Below, piece after piece: positions 34,209 through 43,058 of a stretch of 64,000 nucleotides of DNA; position 1 is the stretch's first letter, and every line of letters starts with the position of its first letter. The notes beneath the pieces were generated by a model. It searched no databases. It saw only the letters and a list, made by a program, of their open reading frames with translations, and had not been told where the DNA came from. Position numbers and translations under genes: made by a program. The DNA comes from Candidatus Chloroploca mongolica (GTDB lineage Bacteria; Chloroflexota; Chloroflexia; Chloroflexales; Chloroflexaceae), in NCBI RefSeq assembly GCF_004762035.2, contig NZ_SIJK02000013.1, positions 53,104-117,103 on the forward strand. The letters run 5' to 3'.

Positions 34209-36462
34209 AGCCCCCATAGAGCATCAGCACGATGCGTGGTGTGATCAGCCCTTCGACGAGCGCCGAAAGTGCAATCAGCGGCACGAGCACGAGCATCCAG
34301 ACTTTGGCGAAATTTGCCAGGGCCCAGAGCAGATTATCGGCGGGGCTAAACCCAGGCGGCGGCGAAAGCAAAGCCGCGCCAATCCGCAGGCCCAGGGCGG
34401 CGCTGAGGATAAACGTGGGCAATTCGATGATCCCGTGGGGCACCACATACGCTAGCAGAAACTGCAACGGGCTGTCATTGCCGAGCGCCAGCCAGTCGCC
34501 GCCTTCGCGAGCCAGTTGACCGGCAAAAAAGCCGATCTGACCAAACGCCACGCCGGGCACCATCAGGGCAAAGATGCCGAAACTGATCACCGAAAAGATA
34601 TTGGAGAGTACCGAGACGCGCAGATTGTTGGCAAGGACAAACGCTGCCAACGAGAACGAGGGAGGCGGAGGATTGCCAAGTTGGTTTTGGATATTAACAT
34701 TGAAGATGGAGGGCGCAAGGTTGAGCCCCAGCCAGGTTCCACCGATGGAGACAAGGAGCACGGCCAGGATGGGCAAGCGCAACTCGCGCAAGAGGGCCGG
34801 AAATTCGTACCGATAAAACCGGCGTGGTGAAAAGGCCAACCCGTGATACGCTGTTACGGGAACCCCAGCAGGCTGGTGCTCGCGGAAGAAGCTGCGCAAG
34901 GTCGCCGCAATGTGGCTTGGATTGAGGTCATCATGTTCACGCGAGAGGATCTCCTCGCGATTAAAACCGGCCATGCCACTGCGGATAAAGGCGAGCGCAA
35001 CCACAAAGAGACCGGCGAGCACATACCAGAGCACATCGTAGCGTTGGGCAATGAAGAGCAGGACTTGAAGCTGGATCACCACGGCGGTGGGCACCAGGAC
35101 AGCCGAAGCGAGTAGCGTGGCGGCCCGGATGCTGCTCGTATTGGTCGAAATCACCACGGCCCCGGCAACCATCAGCAGGTTCACCACACTAATCATCAGG
35201 ATCAGCAGGGGCAGTGTCTCGGGCTGCATACCCACCAGGTAGAGCCGCGGAAAGACAAGGCGGATGGCCGCGAGAAAGGTGAACATGGCGGTCAGGCTGC
35301 CAACGAGGGGCACGATCAAGGCGGCGATCAACTTGCCCAGGTAGAGTTCACGATCCGAGACGGGCATTGCCAGGAGCGACTCGAGACTATTGCGTTCGCG
35401 TTCGCCGACAAAGGACTCGATGGCCGTAATGAGGGCAAAACTGGCGGGAACAAATCCGACGAGCAGGCCAACAAAAGGAACCAGGCGAGCGATATTTCCT
35501 TCGCCCTCAACAAAGTCGAGGGCCAGATTTACCCCAGCCAGCAACCCCAGTGGTAACCCGAAAATCAAGGTGAAGAGAGGAATAAGCACGCGCCAGTCGG
35601 TGATGACCTCGTTCAGTTCACGTCGGGCAATCAACCAGACTGCCGATTGCGACCACCTGGTTTGATGTGCCTTGCGCTGTGATCGGCGTTCTCTCCACCA
35701 GGCTGGCATGGGTATATTCCAGCTGATCTGGCCCTGGAGATGCTCACGTGAAAGGAGTTCTTCGCGGCTGAAGGTACGCATACCGATGCGAATCAACAGT
35801 GCGCCGAGGACAACTAGGGCGGCGGCAACCAGCCACAACTCAGTCCACCGACCGTTGATGATCAGAAAGGCTGCAATCTGCATAATCCCCACCATTGGGA
35901 TGAGGATAAAACTCGACATCAAGTTGGCCGCACGCACGGTCGTGATGTGTGACGAAATCACGACGGCGCCGGTTACCATTACCACGGCCATACAGGTAAT
36001 CAGGAGCACCAGCAAGAGCAGGCGCGACAGATCCATTGAGCCAAAATAGAGATCGGGGCGAAAGCCAAGTAACAGGCCAACAAAGATCAGCATTGCGATC
36101 AAACTCGAAAGCAGCGGCGTCAGGAGTGACGAAGCAAGCTTGCCGAGGTAGAGTTCATTGTCCGAGAGGGGCATCGCAAGCAGCGACTCGAGCGTATTGC
36201 GTTCACGTTCCCCAACAAAGGACTCGAGCGCCGTAATTAACGAAAAGCTTGCAGGGACAAACCCGACCAGCAGGGCGGCAAAAGGCACGAGGCGTTCAGC
36301 GAGATCGGGATCGTCAACAAAACGGATGACCTGCGATGAGGCTGCGACGAGCAACTGGGGCAAAATCAGGGTCAAGAGCAGCATCGGTAAGACGACGCGC
36401 CAATCGCCCAGGGTTTCGCGCACTTCACGTCGCGTAATAGCGAGCATATGGTTGGTCTTCAT
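34207..36462 (-). CDS. ABC-2-type permease, internally duplicated, with C-terminal SpoIIM-like domain
   Basis: 751 residues. Two homologous ABC-2 permease units are visible (about 10-260 and 285-520). Both carry GDWRVV/TDWRVL, LVGFVPASF(S/A)LITA(L/I)ESFVGERERN(T/S)LESLLAMP(L/V)SD-ELYLGKL, and a shared tail ending in SREELLSREH or NREEILSREH. The last ~200 residues resemble the SpoIIM/DUF95 family: VLLVSIGGTWLGL, NNLRVSVLSNIFSVISFGIFAL, VPHGIIELPTFILSAALGLRIG. The gene overlaps its ATPase gene by 4 bp. The complex probably exports a compound or peptide, or remodels the envelope; the substrate is unknown. The 3' end abuts the MITE-like copy 2. Confidence 0.85.
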   Translation of the reverse strand: MKTNHMLAITRREVRETLGDWRVVLPMLLLTLILPQLLVAASSQVIRFVDDPDLAERLVPFAALLVGFVPASFSLITALESFVGERERNTLESLLAMPLSDNELYLGKLASSLLTPLLSSLIAMLIFVGLLLGFRPDLYFGSMDLSRLLLLVLLITCMAVVMVTGAVVISSHITTVRAANLMSSFILIPMVGIMQIAAFLIINGRWTELWLVAAALVVLGALLIRIGMRTFSREELLSREHLQGQISWNIPMPAWWRERRSQRKAHQTRWSQSAVWLIARRELNEVITDWRVLIPLFTLIFGLPLGLLAGVNLALDFVEGEGNIARLVPFVGLLVGFVPASFALITAIESFVGERERNSLESLLAMPVSDRELYLGKLIAALIVPLVGSLTAMFTFLAAIRLVFPRLYLVGMQPETLPLLILMISVVNLLMVAGAVVISTNTSSIRAATLLASAVLVPTAVVIQLQVLLFIAQRYDVLWYVLAGLFVVALAFIRSGMAGFNREEILSREHDDLNPSHIAATLRSFFREHQPAGVPVTAYHGLAFSPRRFYRYEFPALLRELRLPILAVLLVSIGGTWLGLNLAPSIFNVNIQNQLGNPPPPSFSLAAFVLANNLRVSVLSNIFSVISFGIFALMVPGVAFGQIGFFAGQLAREGGDWLALGNDSPLQFLLAYVVPHGIIELPTFILSAALGLRIGAALLSPPPGFSPADNLLWALANFAKVWMLVLVPLIALSALVEGLITPRIVLMLYGG

Positions 36463-37460
36463 AGCTTTGCCGAGTCAAGCTCTGGATTTAAGTTGGCCAT
36501 GATCGTTTCAGTCGCTTCGGGTATGGTGCGGCCAAACGAAGAATCATCGGCGACGATACGCAAATAGACATCCTCAAGGCTACGGGTCACTTCAGCAAGA
36601 GCCACGACGGGCATCCCGCGTGCAGTCAGGCGGCTCAGGATGACCGGATTGACCTGGGTGGGCGCGGCGGTACGGAAGCGCAGACGTGTTTCGTTGGTGT
36701 CTTCGACAGTGACGAGATCAGTGAGCAGCGGTTCGGCCTCGGCACCTGTGTATGGCGCAGCGAAGACCAGTTCGAAGAGCGGCTCGCCGAGCAACTGGCG
36801 GCTCAATTCGGCAAAGGTGCCGAGCGCAATGATTTGCCCGCCACGAATGATCGCAACGCGGTCAGCCAGCGTTTCGGCCTCGGCCAGATTGTGCGTCGTC
36901 AACAGGATCGAGCGGTCAGCCTGGCGCAACTCACCGATGGCATCGCGCACGGTGCGGGCGCTCTGCGGATCCATGGCGGTCGTTGGTTCATCGAGAAAGA
37001 GCACCGGCGGATCGTGGATCAAGGCACGGACGAGGGCAATCTTTTGCTTCATGCCTTTGGAATAGCCGTCCAGACGCCGGTGGCGGGCTTCCCATAGACC
37101 AAACTGTTGCAACAGGAGATTGGCGCGCGCACTGCGTTGACGTGGATCGAGCCCGAGTAAGCCGCCAAAAAAATCGAGATACTCGAGGGCCGCCATGCGC
37201 CCATAGAGACCCGGATATTCGGTGAGAAGGCCGACTTTGCCACGCACCGTCTGCGCTTGTGCGACGACATCGAGGCCGCAGATCCGGGCGTACCCGCTCG
37301 ACGGGCGCAGAATGGCCCCGAGCATGCGCACGGTCGTGGTCTTGCCCGCCCCATTTGGTCCGAGCAGGGCAAGTAGTTCACCGGGATGCACCTCAAGATC
37401 AATACTACGTACTGCGTGGAAGCCGCCAAACTGCTTGCTTAGTTGATAGGCCTCAATCAT
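36459..37460 (-). CDS. ABC transporter ATP-binding protein
   Basis: About 333 residues from the ATG at 37460, with GGGAG upstream; a TTG two codons earlier is less likely. A single nucleotide-binding domain has Walker A GPNGAGKTTT, signature YSKGMKQKIAL (S-K-G-M-K-Q, as in ABC-2 exporters), Walker B PVLFLDEPTTAMD, D-loop and H-loop TTHNLAEAE. The C-terminal ~100 residues are an accessory β-domain as in drug-exporter ATPases. It is the first gene of a two-gene operon with the duplicated permease; one ATPase dimer could serve both permease units. Confidence 0.92.
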   Translation of the reverse strand: MIEAYQLSKQFGGFHAVRSIDLEVHPGELLALLGPNGAGKTTTVRMLGAILRPSSGYARICGLDVVAQAQTVRGKVGLLTEYPGLYGRMAALEYLDFFGGLLGLDPRQRSARANLLLQQFGLWEARHRRLDGYSKGMKQKIALVRALIHDPPVLFLDEPTTAMDPQSARTVRDAIGELRQADRSILLTTHNLAEAETLADRVAIIRGGQIIALGTFAELSRQLLGEPLFELVFAAPYTGAEAEPLLTDLVTVEDTNETRLRFRTAAPTQVNPVILSRLTARGMPVVALAEVTRSLEDVYLRIVADDSSFGRTIPEATETIMANLNPELDSAKL

Positions 37461-37553
37461 GATCAAACTCCCGAGTTGTTGAGGTGGACGATCGACAGGT
37501 TTTCCCTTGAGTCATTGTACCCTGTTTCGTCGCAGGTGAAGGATAAGGAATGG

Positions 37554-37595
37554 TATAATACATGCCCAGGTGTGCAACGTTTCGAATGTTTGCAC
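37554..37595 (+). promoter_or_regulatory. Minus-10 box and start-proximal hairpin ahead of thrC
   Basis: TATAAT at 37554-37559 has no recognisable -35 box upstream. GTGCAACGTT-TCG-AATGTTTGCAC (37572-37595) folds into a 10-bp hairpin that would be at the very 5' end of the transcript, 41 bases before the ATG. It could stabilise the mRNA or regulate translation. Confidence 0.4.
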
Positions 37596-37635
37596 AGAAG
37601 CTTGCCGCGTATTCAAGTGCCTCAGGTGGACGATT

Positions 37636-38979
37636 ATGACCCCGTATAGTGCCTGGTTTGCTGCCCAGGATGACCCGGATGAGCGCTATCCCCTGACCGA
37701 GGTTGTCTACTATTCACGTTCCGGTGGGTTGCTCGAAGTGCGCCATGATCTCGATGCCTTGCGCCAGCGGAGTGCTGATGAGTGGCGGCGCCTCTTTGAG
37801 GGGCGCTGGATGCGGACGACGTGGCCGTTTGGTTCTGGGGTGTGGGGGAAAAAGGAGTGGGTCTGCCCAACCGTTGACGATGAAAATATCGTGAGCATGT
37901 TTGAGGGTGGCACAAACCTCTTCTGGGCTGAGCGTTTCGGGCGCGAGATCGGGGTCGAAAATCTCTGGATCAAGATGTGTGGCAATAGTCATACCGGTAG
38001 TTTCAAAGATCTCGGCATGACCGTGCTTGTCAGCGTGGTGCGCCAGATGATGAGTGAAGGCAAACCGATCCGTGCGATTGCCTGCGCTTCGACGGGTGAT
38101 ACCTCGGCGGCGCTTGCGGCCTACGGGGCGGCGGCGGGTATTCCGACGATCGTCTTTCTGCCCAAGGGCAAAGTCAGTGTGGCGCAATTGGTGCAACCGA
38201 TTGCCCACGGCGCGACGGTGCTTTCGTTGGATACTGACTTTGATGGCTGTATGCGCATTGTGCGCGACGTGACAGCCGATCCGAATAGTGGCATTTATCT
38301 AGCTAACTCACTCAATTCGTTGCGCGTGGAAGGGCAGAAGACGGTTGGGATCGAAATTGTGCAGCAGTTTGATTGGCAGGTTCCCGATTGGATTGTCATT
38401 CCCGGTGGCAATCTTGGCAATACCTTTGCCCTCGGCAAGGGCCTGTTGCTGATGTATGAGTTGGGTTTGATCACCAGATTGCCCCGCATTGTCTGCGCCC
38501 AGGCCGAGCATGCCAATCCGCTCTATCGGGCCTTCTGCAATGATTGGCGCTATGAGCCGATCACGGCCCGTCCGACGGCCGCTTCGGCGATCCAGATCGG
38601 CGACCCGATCAGCATTAACCGGGCGATTACGATGCTCCAACGCTTCAATGGCATTGTCGAACAGGCGAGCGAGCAAGAGTTGGCTGATGCGGCAGCACGG
38701 GCCGACCGCACCGGGGCATATGCGTGCCCGCATACGGGGGTTGCGCTTGCGGCAACAATTAAGCTCATTGATCGGGGCATTATCCACCCCGCCGATCAGG
38801 TTGTGGTTGTCTCAACGGCCCACGGTCTGAAGTTTAGCCGTTTCAAGGTGGATTATCACGAACATACCCTGCGTGATGTTGTCGGCCAGTATGCGAATCC
38901 GCCCATTGAGTTGCCGGCTGAGCTTGATGCCGTGCGTCGTGTGCTCGACGAGCGCATGAATGCACTGCCGCTCAATTGA
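37636..38979 (+). CDS. thrC: Threonine synthase
   Basis: 447 residues from ATG 37636, with AGGTGG seven bases before it. A PLP-dependent β/γ-eliminase fold: [35 protein letters not shown] with the PLP Lys in [25 protein letters not shown] (phosphate cup), [14 protein letters not shown], and [18 protein letters not shown] near the C-terminus. It converts O-phosphohomoserine to threonine. The length fits the class with an N-terminal ~80-residue extension. Upstream frames add a non-homologous segment. The LeuD-like gene begins 6 bp later. Confidence 0.93.
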   Translation: MTPYSAWFAAQDDPDERYPLTEVVYYSRSGGLLEVRHDLDALRQRSADEWRRLFEGRWMRTTWPFGSGVWGKKEWVCPTVDDENIVSMFEGGTNLFWAERFGREIGVENLWIKMCGNSHTGSFKDLGMTVLVSVVRQMMSEGKPIRAIACASTGDTSAALAAYGAAAGIPTIVFLPKGKVSVAQLVQPIAHGATVLSLDTDFDGCMRIVRDVTADPNSGIYLANSLNSLRVEGQKTVGIEIVQQFDWQVPDWIVIPGGNLGNTFALGKGLLLMYELGLITRLPRIVCAQAEHANPLYRAFCNDWRYEPITARPTAASAIQIGDPISINRAITMLQRFNGIVEQASEQELADAAARADRTGAYACPHTGVALAATIKLIDRGIIHPADQVVVVSTAHGLKFSRFKVDYHEHTLRDVVGQYANPPIELPAELDAVRRVLDERMNALPLN

Positions 38980-38985
38980 GGCGCC

Positions 38986-39489
38986 ATGGTTCTCACCGGC
39001 TATGCCCGTTGTGTCCAGGGGGATCTGTGGCCGCACCAGATTATTGATCATGCGACTGCAGCCAGTGGTGATCCGGCCTTACTTGCCGCGCATTGTCTCG
39101 CTGCGGTCGATCCGGGCCTGACGGAACGGGTGGTTGAGGGTGATGTGCTGGTGGTTACGGGCATGATGAAAGCCGGGCAAGGTCACGAGATGGCGGTCAT
39201 TGCCCTGCAGTCCGTCGGGTTTGCCGCAGTGATCTGTGCAGCGGTTGACCCCGAGGTTGCCGCAATGGCGAACATCTATGGGCTCCCGATCCTTGCCCTT
39301 CCCGAGGCAAGCACGATGCTGACCGAAGCACGTCTTGTCCGTCTTGATCTGGAACGCGGCTCGCTGGCGTGCGCTGACACAACCTGGTGCTACGAACCGC
39401 TTGAACGGGCGACGCTTGATGCCGTGCGCCGGACACAGCTACTGGCCCGTATGCGCCGTGTCGTTGAAGACGAAGGGTATGCCGAATAG
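38986..39489 (+). CDS. Orphan LeuD-like (aconitase swivel domain) protein
   Basis: 167 residues. The order follows LeuD/IPMI small subunits: TGYARCVQGDLWPHQIIDHATA (from the GxxWxFGDNIDTDxIIP region), LTERVVEGDVLVVTGMMKAGQGHEMAVIALQSVGFAAVICAAVDPEVAAMANIYGLPILAL. The diagnostic FGCGSSREHAP loop, which positions substrate, reads KAGQGHEMAV, so Ser-Ser-Arg is lost. No LeuC or aconitase large subunit is nearby. It therefore probably does not work as an isomerase subunit. It sits 6 bp after thrC and 3-12 bp before an RNA methyltransferase gene, in one operon. Confidence 0.65.
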   Translation: MVLTGYARCVQGDLWPHQIIDHATAASGDPALLAAHCLAAVDPGLTERVVEGDVLVVTGMMKAGQGHEMAVIALQSVGFAAVICAAVDPEVAAMANIYGLPILALPEASTMLTEARLVRLDLERGSLACADTTWCYEPLERATLDAVRRTQLLARMRRVVEDEGYAE

Positions 39490-39501
39490 GAGATGATGCG
39501 C

Positions 39502-40719
39502 ATGCGTGCCAAAGAGTTTCGGTCACTGGTGACAAGCCTCGCACGAGCAGGTGAAGCGCAAGAGCCGCGTTGCCCTCATACAACGACGTGCGGTGGCTGT
39601 GCCTTCCAGGATCGTCGGTATAGCGACCAGGTGGCGGCCAAAGCCGAGGCGTTGAACAGGCTCTTTGCATCGGCGGAACAACTCGCACCTTGCTTGCCTG
39701 CGCAACCACTTGAGGTTGTGGCGTCACCCGACCCATATGCGTACCGTACACGGATGGATTATGTTGCCACCAAGGGCCGTTTTGGTCTGCGTGCGCGTGG
39801 CAAATTCAACTATGTTGTTGAACTTGAGACATGTCACCTGATCCCTCCTGCCGCCTTTGCTGCGGCCAAAGCGGTCTGGATGAGTGCGACTGAACTTGGC
39901 TTGCCCGACTACAATCTGCGTACGCACGAGGGTTTTTTGCGTTACGTTGTTGTCCGGCGTAGCCCCTCTGATACGTTGTTGCTCGCGGTCGTGACGGCTG
40001 AAGGGCCGCAATACGAACCGGCAATGCACGCGCTAGCCCAGGTTGCCCTGGCGCAGCGAGGGGTGGTTGGCTTTCACTGGTTGCTCAATGCGAGTCGAAC
40101 CGATCTCTCGTTTGGCACACCGGTACGTAGCTGGGGCAGCGAGACCCTCTTGATGCGCGCCGGCGCGACGGAACTGGCGATTGGCCCGAATACCTTTTTT
40201 CAAAACAATGTCCATTTGCTCGAACGGCTGCTTGATGATGTGCGTGACGCCGTTATTGCTGCGGCTGTGCCTGGGCAAGCTCTGCCCACGGTTGGCGATC
40301 TCTATGGTGGGGTTGGCACACTTGCCTTGCACTTGGCCCCCCACGCGGCCACTGTGATGTGTGTCGAGGCTGTCGAAGAGAGTGCGGCGCTGGCGGCGCG
40401 GAATGCCGAAGCGCACGGCGTCACGAATGTACAGGCTTTTGCCCAGGAGGTTTTGCCCTTTTTGCAATCATCAGAGGCGTCGCGCCTCGACCTTGTTGTC
40501 GCCGACCCGCCGCGTACGGGCCTGGGGCCTGATGTATGTGCCGAACTGCTGCGCCTTGCCCCGGCACGCATTGTCTATGTCTCCTGTAATCCGCTGACCC
40601 AGATCGAGGATTTGCAGTTGCTCACGCGCCGCTATCGGGTGGAACGCATGCAGGGCTACGATATGTTTCCCCATACCCCGCATGTTGAAACCATGGCGAT
40701 CCTCGATCGATCTACTTGA
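39502..40719 (+). CDS. 23S rRNA/tRNA (uracil-C5)-methyltransferase, RumA/TrmA family
   Basis: About 405 residues. ATG 39502 is favoured because AGGAG at 39488 has proper spacing to it; ATGs at 39493 and 39496 are too close. A [4Fe-4S] cluster is likely from CPHTTTCGGCAFQ plus the Cys in ELETCHL. The SAM domain has VGDLYGGVGTLALHLAPHA, FFQNN upstream, VVADPPRTGLG and the catalytic Cys in IVYVSCNP, followed by the base-catalyst Glu in HVETMAIL. No N-terminal TRAM domain is present. RlmD, RlmCD or TrmA cannot be distinguished by eye. The stop codon overlaps the -35 box of the next operon. Confidence 0.88.
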   Translation: MRAKEFRSLVTSLARAGEAQEPRCPHTTTCGGCAFQDRRYSDQVAAKAEALNRLFASAEQLAPCLPAQPLEVVASPDPYAYRTRMDYVATKGRFGLRARGKFNYVVELETCHLIPPAAFAAAKAVWMSATELGLPDYNLRTHEGFLRYVVVRRSPSDTLLLAVVTAEGPQYEPAMHALAQVALAQRGVVGFHWLLNASRTDLSFGTPVRSWGSETLLMRAGATELAIGPNTFFQNNVHLLERLLDDVRDAVIAAAVPGQALPTVGDLYGGVGTLALHLAPHAATVMCVEAVEESAALAARNAEAHGVTNVQAFAQEVLPFLQSSEASRLDLVVADPPRTGLGPDVCAELLRLAPARIVYVSCNPLTQIEDLQLLTRRYRVERMQGYDMFPHTPHVETMAILDRST

Positions 40720-40774
40720 CATCGAACTTCTGTTCTGATATCATATGTCTATCATCTTTATAGAACAAAAGTTC
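40716..40774 (+). promoter_or_regulatory. Promoter with two SOS-like GAAC-N4-GTTC boxes
   Basis: TTGACA (40716-40721) and TATCAT (40739-40744) with a 17-bp spacer form a promoter. Box 1, GAAC-TTCT-GTTC at 40724-40735, fills the spacer. Box 2, GAAC-AAAA-GTTC at 40763-40774 within the longer palindrome AGAAC-AAAA-GTTCT, lies just downstream of the expected start site. GAAC-N4-GTTC is the core of the Gram-positive LexA/DinR operator. The layout fits repression of the cell-wall operon starting at 40823. Confidence 0.6.
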
Positions 40775-40822
40775 TTAACTTGAAGATTACCAGCCGTGGT
40801 ATGAGGAAAGCGGGGAGCCTCT

Positions 40823-41347
40823 ATGGCAGCAACACGCGAACAGATCGGCCGCAACAATTCTACCGCCGTCAGACGTTTGCCAGGCAGCATCAACATTGTT
40901 GCCTATATTGTCACCCTCCTGCTTGTCGCTATGGCAAGTTACGTCGTTATTGATGCGGCCGTTGGGTGGGCGGGCGAGCGGCTTGATGATGTGCGTTATG
41001 GTCATCCTCGTACCACCCATCTTGAAGGTTTTGTTGGGCATCCGGCGGAAGATGCCGGTCGGCCAACCCGGTTCATCGGGTTGAATCTTGATCGTCAGGT
41101 TGTCATTCTAGCGTTACCAGGAGGAGATGCGACGCATATGCAGAGCTTACCTGGCCCGTACCTCTTTGGGGCACGCGAAGATTTGACGCCTGTGATATTA
41201 TCGCTATATGATATTGATCGTGATGGTCGCCTTGACCTCCTCGCCACGGTACGGAATGAGCACATGATCTACCTGAATCGTGCCGAAGGTTTCCGTCTCC
41301 CAACACTAGAAGAGCAGCAAAAAATGATGCAGGAGCAGGAGCTGTGA
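40823..41347 (+). CDS. Unknown membrane-anchored protein, first gene of the cell-wall operon
   Basis: 174 residues, not recognised. One membrane helix near residues 25-48 (INIVAYIVTLLLVAMASYVVIDAAV) is followed by an exported domain. That domain contains LYDIDRDGRLDLLATVRN, an FG-GAP/VCBS-like or Ca-binding DxDxDG loop seen in many extracellular repeat proteins. The C-terminus is Gln/Glu-rich. It has ATG with GGGGAG upstream, and the stop overlaps the next gene by 4 bp (ATGA-like). Being co-transcribed with a glucosaminidase-like and an M23 peptidase gene, it may be part of the same envelope process. Confidence 0.65.
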   Translation: MAATREQIGRNNSTAVRRLPGSINIVAYIVTLLLVAMASYVVIDAAVGWAGERLDDVRYGHPRTTHLEGFVGHPAEDAGRPTRFIGLNLDRQVVILALPGGDATHMQSLPGPYLFGAREDLTPVILSLYDIDRDGRLDLLATVRNEHMIYLNRAEGFRLPTLEEQQKMMQEQEL

Positions 41348-42333
41348 ACAGGTTTGACGAAGATCCAGTCAGACGTCGCAGTACGTCGAGGGTGACTCCT
41401 CTTGCTTCACCACCGGTGCAACGGATGCGTCGTTCTTCGATTGATTGGCTTGAAGGCGATGATCTGCCGTTACCCACACGTCTACGTCCTACCCCACTCG
41501 ACGAACTGCCTGGCGACAGTGAAGCGTATGCAGAGGCAAGCGAACCGCTGCTGCGTTCGCAGCAGCGTCTTGATGAGCTTACCGAAGAGGCGATCCGCTT
41601 TGAACATCAGACGGCTCGCTCACATTTTCGGACGGGGATGCATCTTGCGTCACTGCCTTCTGCTCCATCAATCAGTGGTTTCAAGCAGTGGATCATCCTT
41701 GGGGGTGTGGCCCTGCTCAGCTTGCTGGTGCTGGTGCTGATGCGTCCTGATGGTAACGGTGGTTTGATCAGCAATTGGAGCACACAAGTATTTTCTGAGG
41801 GGCAGCCGCAGGTTGCTAATAGCCTCAGTTCAGTCTTTCTGAGTGATGTTCGTCCTCCGGGTGATTATGCCTTGCGTGCCGCGCCGAGCCTGACACCACA
41901 GCAAATTGACGCCATCCTGGCTTCGTACGGTTCACCAGCTACGGGCACGGGTGAAGTATGGTTTCATCTGGGGCAGCAGCGTGGCATTGATCCGGCTTTT
42001 GCGGTTGCCTTTTTCATTCACGAGAGCGGTGCTGGGACCGCTCAGGGTTGGGCCGGGCTCAAGCCTGATGGCTCAACGACGCATAATGTTGGCAATATTA
42101 TCTGCGCCGGGTATCCAACCTGTTATGGTCGGTTTCGTGATTATCCTTCGTGGAACGATGGCATTGCCGATTGGTACCGTCTGATTGATGTTGAGTATCT
42201 GCAAGGGCGAGGTCATCAAACGGTCGCTGATATTATTCCTGTCTATGCACCTTCCTTTGAAAATGATGTCAACGGCTATGTCAACGTCGTCCAGAATCTC
42301 GTTGATCGCTGGCGTACCCAGGGGGTACAGTAG
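41344..42333 (+). CDS. Membrane-anchored glucosaminidase-like peptidoglycan hydrolase
   Basis: 329 residues. A basic, Pro/Arg-rich cytoplasmic part (about 1-115) precedes one membrane helix (about 118-136, WIILGGVALLSLLVLVLM), so the enzyme domain is outside. The C-terminal ~150 residues match N-acetylglucosaminidase (LytG/FlgJ-type) folds: LTPQQIDAILASYGSP, GQQRGIDPAFAVAFFIHESGAGT with the probable catalytic Glu in HES, TTHNVGNI, GRFRDYPSWNDGIADWYRLI. These enzymes cut the glycan strands of peptidoglycan. The operon partner downstream (2 bp) is an M23 endopeptidase, so glycan and peptide would both be cleaved. Confidence 0.8.
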   Translation: MNRFDEDPVRRRSTSRVTPLASPPVQRMRRSSIDWLEGDDLPLPTRLRPTPLDELPGDSEAYAEASEPLLRSQQRLDELTEEAIRFEHQTARSHFRTGMHLASLPSAPSISGFKQWIILGGVALLSLLVLVLMRPDGNGGLISNWSTQVFSEGQPQVANSLSSVFLSDVRPPGDYALRAAPSLTPQQIDAILASYGSPATGTGEVWFHLGQQRGIDPAFAVAFFIHESGAGTAQGWAGLKPDGSTTHNVGNIICAGYPTCYGRFRDYPSWNDGIADWYRLIDVEYLQGRGHQTVADIIPVYAPSFENDVNGYVNVVQNLVDRWRTQGVQ

Positions 42334-42335
42334 CT

Positions 42336-43007
42336 ATGGGTGCCCACTATGCTCAGAGCCGGCGACGCCCGTTGATCTTCTTATTTGTGGTCTCGCTTGG
42401 CATTCTGGCGTTGTGGTTGCGCACTGACGACGAACCAGTGCAGTATACGCGTTGGCAAGGCCTTGCCCCGGCAGCCATGACGAATGCAATGGTTGCGGCC
42501 AACGGCAATAGCCTACGCGCAGTCGCTGAACCTCAGCAGGGGCGCGGTCAACCAGACGCACAACGTCCTTATGGCAACCCGCTGCGGGCAACCAGTACGG
42601 TGATGACGCAAGGGTATGGCATTGGCTCTCATGCCCCGGCGCATATCTGGGGGGCAATTGATCTGGCGATCGACAGTACCGGTAATGGCATGGCTGATCC
42701 CCAGGGTAGTTGGAACCATCCGATTTACGCAACCCACGACGGGGTTGTCACCGTCACGCCAAATAGTTATCCGGCTGGTAATCATGTCTGGATCGTCAAC
42801 GATGCGTATCGCACGGGATATGCTCATCTGGCTACCTTTACGGTGAGCAACGGGCAGACTGTTGCCCGAGGCGATCTTATTGGCACGATGGGCTCAACTG
42901 GGATGTCGTCGGGTCCGCACCTTGATTATCAGGTCTGGGAAAAGGTCAATGGTGCGTGGGTCAATCGCACTCCCCTCGATTTCAGCCCGTTCGAACTAGT
43001 ACCCTGA
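42336..43007 (+). CDS. M23/LytM-family peptidoglycan endopeptidase
   Basis: 223 residues with an N-terminal membrane anchor or signal (about 10-28, LIFLFVVSLGILALWL). The LytM domain (about 85-215) contains the zinc-site motifs HIWGAIDLAID (His and Asp ligands), GYAHLATF and GPHLDYQVW (H-x-D in place of the common HxH), plus NGQTVARGDLIGTMGSTG, a family hallmark. It should cleave peptide cross-links in the cell wall. The final ligand motif HLDYQV differs slightly from HLHFE-type but keeps the His. It is the last gene of the SOS-boxed operon and is convergent with a TPR protein gene. Confidence 0.88.
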   Translation: MGAHYAQSRRRPLIFLFVVSLGILALWLRTDDEPVQYTRWQGLAPAAMTNAMVAANGNSLRAVAEPQQGRGQPDAQRPYGNPLRATSTVMTQGYGIGSHAPAHIWGAIDLAIDSTGNGMADPQGSWNHPIYATHDGVVTVTPNSYPAGNHVWIVNDAYRTGYAHLATFTVSNGQTVARGDLIGTMGSTGMSSGPHLDYQVWEKVNGAWVNRTPLDFSPFELVP

Positions 43008-43014
43008 GCATATG

Positions 43015-43058
43015 GCGCATACGCAGTGATGGTTTTTGGGACCGCAGGGCGTATGCGC
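43015..43058. terminator. Inverted repeat between convergent genes
   Basis: GCGCATACGC (43015-43024) and GCGTATGCGC (43049-43058) pair perfectly over 10 bp with a 24-nt loop. They fill the 51-bp gap between the M23 gene and the minus-strand TPR gene. Confidence 0.45.
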
